Shown here: positions 1 through 4,706 of the stretch, one piece after another
Position numbering within the stretch: the first letter of the stretch is position 1
Layout: every line of letters begins with the position of its first letter
DNA from: CAZGTQ01 sp964528575
GTDB taxonomy: Bacteria > Planctomycetota > UBA1135 > GCA-002686595
DNA length: 5,792 bases
Reading direction: 5' to 3'
Assembly (NCBI GenBank): GCA_964528575.1
Contig: CAZGTQ010000338.1
Span: 1 to 5,792 of the forward strand
Translations under genes and position numbers: made by a program
Notes under the pieces: model-generated
Seen by the model: only the letters and a program-made list of their open reading frames with translations
Told to the model about the DNA's origin: nothing
Database searches by the model: none

Positions 1-1002
1 CGGCGGCAGGAACGTCTCGCGCGTGACGTCGCGCGGGTTGAGGTCGAAGCCGCGCGGGCCGCGGATCGTGAGCTCGAGGTCGGGGAGCGGGGCGGGCGCG
101 AACGCGCGCTCGCGGTCGGGCTCGTACACGTGCAGCGTGTACGGGATCGCATAGCCCTCGCGCACGTCGGCGTAGGCGCGCGCAGGGAGCGCGACGAGCA
201 GCGCCGTGCGGCGCTCGCGCAGCGCGTCGCCGATCTCGTGGACGCGCGCGAGGTGCGGGCGGCCCGTCTTCGGGTCGAGGCCGAGCGCGACGCGGTAGCC
301 GAGCGGCGCGACGCGCGGCTCCGACGAGCGCGGCAGCACGCGGAAGTCGGGCGTGTCGAGCTCGATCCACTCGAGCGCGGCCGCGCGCGTCACCGTGCCC
401 AAGCGCTCCACGCCGAGCTCGGCCGGCACGCCAGCCGGCGGCTCGGGTAGGCGCCGCAGCGCCGCGATGCGCAGGCTCGTCGGGTCGAGCAGCGAGACGA
501 AGTTGCGCGCGACGGTCAGCGTCTCCTGGAGGTGCTCGCGGTCCTGCTCGTACTCGCGGCCGACGAGCGCGATCGTCTCCTTCGCCTTTGGATCCGACAG
601 CCACGCGCCCTCGGGGCCCTGCGCGAGGACGCGCTTGCCCATCTGCATCGAGCACCACGACGGCGCGAGGTAGCGCACGCGCATGTCGAAATCGTTCGAC
701 TGCGCGCCGTCGCGGCGGGTGACGTCGAACGCGATGTCGAACGAGCGCACGCCGCCCTCGACGTGGCGTCCTGCCGACATCGCGCCGGTGAAGCGCTCCC
801 ACGCCGCGCGCGCCTCGGTGCTCGTGCCCTCGGGCAGGACGCCGGGGACGAGCTTCACCGCAGCCTCGGCCGCGGTGCCGTCGGAGCCGGGAGCGGGCGG
901 CGGCGTGCCGGGGACTTGCGCGGCCGCGAGCGGCGCGAGCGCGAGGAAGAGGCCCGGGACGAGCAGATGCGTGCGTCTGGATCGCATGGCGTAGCGCTTC
1001 AT
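1..1002 (-). CDS. Secreted protein of unknown function (partial, C-terminus outside window)
   Basis: Reading the minus strand from an ATG at 1002 gives 334 codons without a stop, still open at the window edge. The N-terminus is a clear Sec signal peptide: basic MKRYAMRSRRTH, a hydrophobic core LLVPGLFLALAPLAA, and a likely cleavage after AAA before QVPG (about residue 28/29). A Pro/Gly/Ala-rich linker (residues ~30-45) follows, then a folded region with alternating strands (FDIAFDVTRR, FDMRVRYLAPSW, then GAWLSDPKAKETIALVGRE) and a second half containing GYRVALGLDPKTGRP and YTLHVYEPD. This strand-rich pattern with a 'dG.Wl.d' turn loosely resembles LolA-like outer-membrane carrier folds, but that is only an impression. 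No catalytic motif is recognised. Codon use matches the neighbours. A second in-frame ATG at 987 (residue 6) would also keep the signal peptide; neither start has a clear Shine-Dalgarno. It is transcribed divergently from miaA. Gene reality is well supported; function is unknown. Confidence 0.85.
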   Translation of the reverse strand, partial: MKRYAMRSRRTHLLVPGLFLALAPLAAAQVPGTPPPAPGSDGTAAEAAVKLVPGVLPEGTSTEARAAWERFTGAMSAGRHVEGGVRSFDIAFDVTRRDGAQSNDFDMRVRYLAPSWCSMQMGKRVLAQGPEGAWLSDPKAKETIALVGREYEQDREHLQETLTVARNFVSLLDPTSLRIAALRRLPEPPAGVPAELGVERLGTVTRAAALEWIELDTPDFRVLPRSSEPRVAPLGYRVALGLDPKTGRPHLARVHEIGDALRERRTALLVALPARAYADVREGYAIPYTLHVYEPDRERAFAPAPLPDLELTIRGPRGFDLNPRDVTRETFLPP

Positions 1003-1092
1003 GGCTGTGCGGCAGCGTAACCCGGCTCTCCCCAGAGGCTCGCCGCCGCCCCCTCGTTAGCATCCGGCGGCGCCCGAATAAAGGGCGGCTCC
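1003..1092. promoter_or_regulatory. Divergent intergenic region between the secreted-protein gene and miaA
   Basis: These 90 bases separate two divergent starts, so they probably hold promoters for both genes, although I cannot point to convincing -35/-10 boxes. The short stretch around 1055-1082 (with ttag and gaataaag) is AT-richer than its surroundings. An 8-bp inverted repeat (1041-1048 with 1065-1072) lies in the presumed miaA leader. The promoter role is inferred from gene orientation only. Confidence 0.4.
1081..1085 (+). promoter_or_regulatory. Ribosome binding site of miaA
   Basis: AAGGG lies 7 bases before the ATG at 1093, a usable Shine-Dalgarno position. It supports that ATG as the miaA start, and it is the clearest ribosome binding site in the window. 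Confidence 0.55.
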
Positions 1093-2034
1093 ATGGGCCA
1101 GCACTCCGCACCCGACGACCCGCTCGACGTCGAGCCCCTGCACGCCCTCGTCGGGCCGACGGCGAGCGGCAAGAGCGCGGTCGCGCTCGCCGTCGCCGAG
1201 CGCGCGGGCGCCGAGATCGTCTCGATGGACTCGATGCTCGTCTACCGCGGGCTCGACGTCGGGACCGCCAAGCCGAGCGCCGCCGAGCGCGCCCGCGTTC
1301 CGCACCACCTCGTCGACCTCGTGGAGCCGAGCGAGCGCTACGACGTCCAGCGCTACCTGCGCGACGCCCGCGCCGCCGTCCGCGCGATCCGCGCGCGCGG
1401 CCGCCGCGCGCTCTTCGTCGGCGGCACCGGCTTCTACCTCAAGGCGCTCGTTCGCGGCCTGTTCGAGGGCCCGCCGGTCGAGCCCGCGCTGCGGGCGGAG
1501 CTCGAGGAGCGCGCCCGCGCGCTCGGCCCCGACGCGTTGCACGCCGAGCTCGCCGCCGTCGACCCCGACGCCGCCGCGCGCCTGCACCCCAACGACGTGC
1601 GCCGCGTCGTGCGCGGCCTCGAGGTGTGGCGCCAGACCGGCCGCCGGCTCAGCGACTGGCAGCGCGAATGGAGCGCGGGAGCGGGCCGCGCGCGCGTGCT
1701 CGTCGGCCTGGAGCGCGGGCCCGACGAGCTCGAGCGCCGCATCCGCGCCCGCACGCGCGCGATGCTCGACGCGGGCTGGGCGGACGAGGCGCGCGCGGTG
1801 CGCGAGCGCGACGGCTTCGGCCCGAGCGCGCGTCAGGCGCTCGGCTACGCCGAGGCGCTGCGGCTCGCCGACGGCGAGCTCGAGCGCGCCGCGGCGGAGG
1901 AGCTGATCGCGCTGCGCACGCGCCAGTTCGCGCGGCGCCAGCGCACCTGGTTCCGCCACTTCCCCGACATCCGCTGGATCGACGCGGGGCGCGCCGACGT
2001 CGTCCCCGAAACGCTCGCGGCGCTCGGCTGGTGA
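1093..2034 (+). CDS. miaA: tRNA dimethylallyltransferase MiaA
   Basis: MiaA transfers a dimethylallyl group from DMAPP to N6 of A37 in tRNAs that read UNN codons, giving i6A37; it acts in the cytoplasm. The 313-residue protein is of normal family length with the expected motifs in order: P-loop GPTASGKS (residues 21-28), SMDSMLVYRGLDVGTAKP (44-61, the DSxxVYxGxDIGTAKP signature), PHHLVDLVEP, VGGTGFYLKAL (109-118), HPNDVRRVVRGLEV (165-178) followed by QTGRRLSDWQ, then GYAEAL and the C-terminal RQFARRQRTWFRHF (277-290, the tRNA-binding RQxxWFR block). Nothing essential appears missing. The ATG at 1093 has AAGGG 7 bases upstream and leaves about 20 residues before the P-loop. The gene stands alone: a divergent gene lies upstream and a convergent lipoprotein gene downstream. 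The TGA stop is part of the loop and stem of a strong hairpin, so transcription likely ends right at the gene's end. Confidence 0.97.
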   Translation: MGQHSAPDDPLDVEPLHALVGPTASGKSAVALAVAERAGAEIVSMDSMLVYRGLDVGTAKPSAAERARVPHHLVDLVEPSERYDVQRYLRDARAAVRAIRARGRRALFVGGTGFYLKALVRGLFEGPPVEPALRAELEERARALGPDALHAELAAVDPDAAARLHPNDVRRVVRGLEVWRQTGRRLSDWQREWSAGAGRARVLVGLERGPDELERRIRARTRAMLDAGWADEARAVRERDGFGPSARQALGYAEALRLADGELERAAAEELIALRTRQFARRQRTWFRHFPDIRWIDAGRADVVPETLAALGW

Positions 2035-2049
2035 GCCGAGCGCCGCGAG
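2014..2049. terminator. Perfect 16-bp stem-loop overlapping the miaA stop codon
   Basis: Bases 2014-2029 are the exact reverse complement of 2034-2049, with the 4-base loop GGTG at 2030-2033. The stem is almost all G/C. The last codons and the TGA (2032-2034) of miaA are inside it. It sits at the boundary with a convergent gene, so a bidirectional terminator or transcript-end stabiliser is the natural reading. There is no proper T tract on either strand (GAGCGATTCTT follows on plus), so classical intrinsic termination is not certain. Confidence 0.6.
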
Positions 2050-2061
2050 GAGAGCGATTCT

Positions 2062-2080
2062 TGCGCGCACGTCGCGCGCA
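2062..2080. terminator. Small GC hairpin between the convergent genes, possible terminator
   Basis: TGCGCGC (2062-2068) and GCGCGCA (2074-2080) pair perfectly round a 5-base loop. It lies in the 54-bp gap just past the stop of the minus-strand lipoprotein gene, where a terminator for that gene would be expected. No T tract follows, and alternating GC sequence is common here, so this may be chance. Confidence 0.3.
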
Positions 2081-2088
2081 TGTGCGGG

Positions 2089-2595
2089 CTAGCGCCGGTT
2101 GCGGACCTCGAAGTCCTCCGGCGGAGTCGGGTCGTCGCCGTCGTAGTCGACCAGGCCCTGCGCGCCTTCCCACTCGATGCCGGCGTGGGCGACCACCGGC
2201 CCGACGACGAGATCGATCGGGAGCAGCACCGCGGTCGTCGCGGTGCGCACGCCGGTGACGACCGCCTCGCGGCCGATGTAGTAGACGTCCGCGTACAGCG
2301 ACGTCACGTCGTACGGCGAGTCGCCGCCCCAGCCGCGACGCATCTGCATCGGGTTGGTCGGGTTGTCGTTGAGGATGTGCCGGCGGAAGCTGAGCGCGAT
2401 CGACTCCGCTGCCTCTTGCTCGTGCTCGAGGATCGTCTGGCCGCGGTTGTCGTCGTAGCCGAGCAGGTGGTACGACGCGCGGTCACCGAGCGAGCCGACG
2501 TTCCAGTGGCTGTCGTACAGCGGGTCGTTCGTCTGGCACGCGGCGAAGAGCGCCGGCAAGGCGAGGATCGCGGTCAGGTGGCGGAGGGCTTTCAT
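2089..2595 (-). CDS. Small predicted outer-membrane lipoprotein of unknown function
   Basis: The gene encodes 168 residues starting at the ATG at 2595. The N-terminus MKALRHLTAILALPALFAAC is a lipoprotein signal: basic start, hydrophobic core and a lipobox-like LFAAC with Cys20 as lipidation site. The -3 residue is Phe rather than the usual Leu. Gln at +2 would direct the mature protein to the outer membrane under the enterobacterial sorting rule. The mature part has a polar region (LGYDDNRGQT, ILNDNPTNPMQMRRGWGG), then a hydrophobic segment TATTAVLLPIDLVVGPVVAHAG (about 118-139), and an acidic tail with YDGDDPTPPEDFEV. I do not recognise the family; the late hydrophobic stretch after a YYIGRE motif is vaguely like small YceK-type lipoproteins, without real support. 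A much longer open frame continues upstream antisense to hisS, but the signal peptide fixes the start. It is convergent with miaA and divergent from hisS, and no obvious Shine-Dalgarno precedes it. Confidence 0.85.
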   Translation of the reverse strand: MKALRHLTAILALPALFAACQTNDPLYDSHWNVGSLGDRASYHLLGYDDNRGQTILEHEQEAAESIALSFRRHILNDNPTNPMQMRRGWGGDSPYDVTSLYADVYYIGREAVVTGVRTATTAVLLPIDLVVGPVVAHAGIEWEGAQGLVDYDGDDPTPPEDFEVRNRR

Positions 2596-2763
2596 CTCGT
2601 GGGGAAGCTCCGATGGTGCGCAGGAGCGGGCCGGCAGGCGACCGCGAGGGGGTTCCGTGGTCCTCTGGAGACGGTCCTGTCTGGACGCGTGATCGCGCGG
2701 CAGTCTAAGGTCCCTGCGTCCACGCTGTCCAGCCGAGGCCCCGCCGATCCCGCGCCGATCCCG
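2596..2763. promoter_or_regulatory. Divergent intergenic region upstream of hisS and the lipoprotein gene
   Basis: This 168-bp gap between divergent starts should carry promoters for the hisS-nadD-transferase operon and the lipoprotein gene. It is less GC-extreme than the coding sequence around it. It holds a pair of similar GGTCCT...CTGGA elements (2659-2669 and 2673-2685), a third GGTCC at 2709, and an 11-bp tandem repeat abutting hisS. I do not see a T-box, a tRNA gene or a clear sigma-70 promoter. The role is inferred from position. Confidence 0.45.
2742..2763 (+). repeat. Tandem 11-bp direct repeat abutting the hisS start codon
   Basis: CGCCGATCCCG occurs twice head to tail (2742-2752 and 2753-2763) with no mismatch, and the second copy ends on the base before the hisS ATG. 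The repeats fill the space where a Shine-Dalgarno would be and contain no purine-rich anti-SD match. They could be a chance slippage product or take part in start-site recognition or control. Confidence 0.7.
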
Positions 2764-4062
2764 ATGTCCGCATCTCGTAGGACCTACCGCGCCCCGCGGG
2801 GCGCCCGCGACGTGCTCCCCGAGGAGATGCCCGCCTGGGAGCTCCTCGAGGGCACGGCGACGCGCCTCGCCCGGCTGTTCGGCTACCGCGAGATCCGGCC
2901 CCCGGTGATCGAGGAGACCGAGCTCTTTACCCGTTCGGTGGGCGAGGTAACGGACATCGTCCAGAAGGAGATGTTCACCGTCGAGAAGGGCGATAGCTCC
3001 TACACGCTGCGGCCCGAGGGCACCGCCGGGGTCGTGCGCGCCTACGTCCAGGCCGGCTATGCGAAGACGGCCCCGGTCCAGAAGCTCTACTTCGTCGGCC
3101 CGATGTTCCGCTACGAGCGCCCGCAGAAGGGGCGCGAGCGGCAGTTCACGCAGTTCGACGTCGAGTGCATCGGCACGCTCGACCCGCGCGCCGACGCCGA
3201 GCTGGTCCACCTCGCGATGCGCTTCTTCGAGGAGCTCGGCCTCTCCGGCCTCGAGGTGCGCCTCAACTCGATGGGCGACGGCGACGACCGCGACCGCTAC
3301 CGCGACGCCGTGCGCGCCTTCCTCGCGCCGACGATCGGCGCGCACTGCGAGCTCTGCCGCGAGCGCTACGAGCGCAACGTGCTGCGCGTGCTCGACTGCA
3401 AGAACCCGCGCTGCGTCGAGCTCAACGCCGGCGCGCCGCCGATCCTCGAGTTCCTCTCGGCCGAGAACCGCGAGCACTTCGACGAGGTGCGCCGCTCGCT
3501 CGCCGCCCTCGGCCGCGAAGCCGTCGTCGACCCCGGCATCGTGCGCGGCATGGACTACTACACGCGCACGGTGTTCGAGGTGCACGACCCGCGGCTCGGC
3601 GCGCGCAGCGCGGTGTGCGGCGGCGGGCGCTACGACCACCTCGTGCGCGACCTCGGCGGCCCCGACGTCGGCGCCGTCGGCTTCGCGATCGGCTTCACGA
3701 GCACGCTCGTCGCGATGGCGGAGCTCGAGCTGTTGCCCGAGCCGAAGCCGACGCCGGTCGACGCGTACGTCGTCGCGGCGGACCCGAGCTGCGCGCGCGA
3801 GATCCTGCGCGTCGCGGACGAGCTGCGTCGCGCGGGCGTCTCGACCGACTACGACAACGAGGCGAAGAGCGTCAAGGCGCAGATGCGCGGCGCGAATCGC
3901 GGGGGCGCGTCGGTCGCCGTGATCGTCGGGCCCGAGGAGCTCGAGCGCGGCACCGTGCAGGTCAAGGCGCTGGCGACGGGGGAGCAGGAGTCGGTGTCGC
4001 GCGGCGCGATGGCCGACGCGGTGCGGCGCGTGCTCGCCGGAACGAGCCCGACCGCGCGATGA
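2764..4062 (+). CDS. hisS: Histidyl-tRNA synthetase HisS (motif 3 Arg replaced by Ser)
   Basis: HisS charges tRNA-His with histidine using ATP; it is a class IIa cytoplasmic homodimer. The 432-residue protein has normal length and the expected blocks: RAPRGARDVLP (9-19), TLRPEGTA (81-88), motif 2 FRYERPQKGRERQF (115-128), the usual Cys-rich helical insertion (C195-x2-C198, C212-x4-C217, with RVLDCK), the histidine A motif VRGMDYYTRTVFE (260-272, including the catalytic Arg261) and CGGGRYD (285-291), then a C-terminal anticodon-binding domain (about 330-430) with DNEAKSVKAQMRGANRGGA and IVGPEEL. Motif 3 is odd: it reads GFAIGFTSTL at 306-315, where the family has GFAIGxER; Ser313 replaces the ATP-binding Arg. 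The frame is open on both sides, so this is not a frameshift. I chose the ATG at 2764 because HisS proteins start shortly before the 'aPrGtrD' block; upstream sequence in the same open frame is not HisS-like. There is no visible Shine-Dalgarno. It is the first gene of an operon and overlaps nadD by 4 bases (ATGA). Confidence 0.96.
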   Translation: MSASRRTYRAPRGARDVLPEEMPAWELLEGTATRLARLFGYREIRPPVIEETELFTRSVGEVTDIVQKEMFTVEKGDSSYTLRPEGTAGVVRAYVQAGYAKTAPVQKLYFVGPMFRYERPQKGRERQFTQFDVECIGTLDPRADAELVHLAMRFFEELGLSGLEVRLNSMGDGDDRDRYRDAVRAFLAPTIGAHCELCRERYERNVLRVLDCKNPRCVELNAGAPPILEFLSAENREHFDEVRRSLAALGREAVVDPGIVRGMDYYTRTVFEVHDPRLGARSAVCGGGRYDHLVRDLGGPDVGAVGFAIGFTSTLVAMAELELLPEPKPTPVDAYVVAADPSCAREILRVADELRRAGVSTDYDNEAKSVKAQMRGANRGGASVAVIVGPEELERGTVQVKALATGEQESVSRGAMADAVRRVLAGTSPTAR

Positions 4063-4706
4063 GCGCGCCGACGCCCGCGTGCCTCGCCGCGCGGCGGCTC
4101 GCGCTGTTCGGCGGCTCGTTCGACCCCGTGCACGCCGCGCACTTGCGGTGCGCGCACCTCGCCCGCGAGGCGCGCGCGCTCGACCACGTCGTCTTCGTCC
4201 CCGCGGCGACGCCGCCGCACAAGCGCTCGGTCGAGCTCGCCGGCGGCGCGGACCGCACGGCGATGCTCGCGCTCGCGCTGGAGAGCGAGCCGGCGTTCAG
4301 CGCGTGGGACGTCGAGCTCGAGCGCGGCGGCGCGTCGTACACGATCGACACCGTGCGCGCGCTCGCCGCGGCGCGCGGCGGCGCGGAGGGTCTGTTCTGG
4401 ATCGTCGGCGGCGACAACCTCGCGGGGCTCCCGTCGTGGCGCGCGATCGACGAGCTCCTCGCGCTCGCGCAGCCGATCGTCGTGCCGCGCGGCGAGGACA
4501 CGACGGCGGTGCTCGCGGCGCTCGAGCGGGAGCTGAGCCAGAGCGCGCACGCGCGCGTCGCCGCCGGCATGCTCGACGTCCCGCCCGTGCTGCTCTCGGC
4601 GACCGAGCTGCGCGAGCGGCTCGCGCGCGGCGAGGACCCCGGCACGGACCTTCCGCCGGGCGTGTGGGCATACGTCCGCGCGCGCGGCATCTATCGGCGG
4701 CCGTGA
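4059..4706 (+). CDS. nadD: Nicotinate-nucleotide adenylyltransferase NadD
   Basis: NadD adenylates nicotinate mononucleotide with ATP to give deamido-NAD, the next-to-last step of NAD synthesis, in the cytoplasm. The 215-residue protein is typical in size and has the nucleotidyltransferase signatures: FGGSFDPVHAAHL (17-29, the GGxFDPxHxxH phosphate-binding motif with His25 and His28), PAATPPHKR (48-56, substrate loop), ASYTIDTVRAL (92-102), FWIVGGDNLAGLPSWRAIDELL (start 113; Asp119 and Trp127 are the conserved positions), and the C-terminal SATELRERL (180-188, the ISSTxIR equivalent) with GVWAYVRARGIYR. The first Ser of ISST is Leu-Ser-Ala here, a mild variation. The ATG overlaps the hisS stop as ATGA, so translation is probably coupled to hisS. 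The gene's stop overlaps the next start as GTGA. In many bacteria nadD is followed by rsfS; here it is followed by a membrane glycosyltransferase-type gene. Confidence 0.95.
   Translation: MSAPTPACLAARRLALFGGSFDPVHAAHLRCAHLAREARALDHVVFVPAATPPHKRSVELAGGADRTAMLALALESEPAFSAWDVELERGGASYTIDTVRALAAARGGAEGLFWIVGGDNLAGLPSWRAIDELLALAQPIVVPRGEDTTAVLAALERELSQSAHARVAAGMLDVPPVLLSATELRERLARGEDPGTDLPPGVWAYVRARGIYRRP

Noticed and set aside
130..1020. Several plus-strand open frames in the first kilobase
   Set aside because: They are Arg/Ala-rich with no domain logic, and they oppose a minus-strand gene with a signal peptide and normal codon bias.
1057..2070. Long minus-strand open frame opposite miaA
   Set aside because: It is the complement of a clear miaA; composition is that of a GC-rich shadow frame.
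2080..2763. A 228-codon in-frame extension upstream of the hisS ATG
   Set aside because: It is antisense to the lipoprotein gene, has no HisS similarity, and the family starts just before the PRGxRD block; it is open only because of high GC.
2596..2763. T-box or his-leader attenuator before hisS
   Set aside because: No T-box consensus, no run of His codons and no terminator/antiterminator pair with a T tract could be found.
2596..3639. Upstream extension of the minus-strand lipoprotein frame through hisS
   Set aside because: The extension is the complement of hisS and Ala/Arg/Val-rich; the internal ATG at 2595 begins a proper lipoprotein signal peptide.
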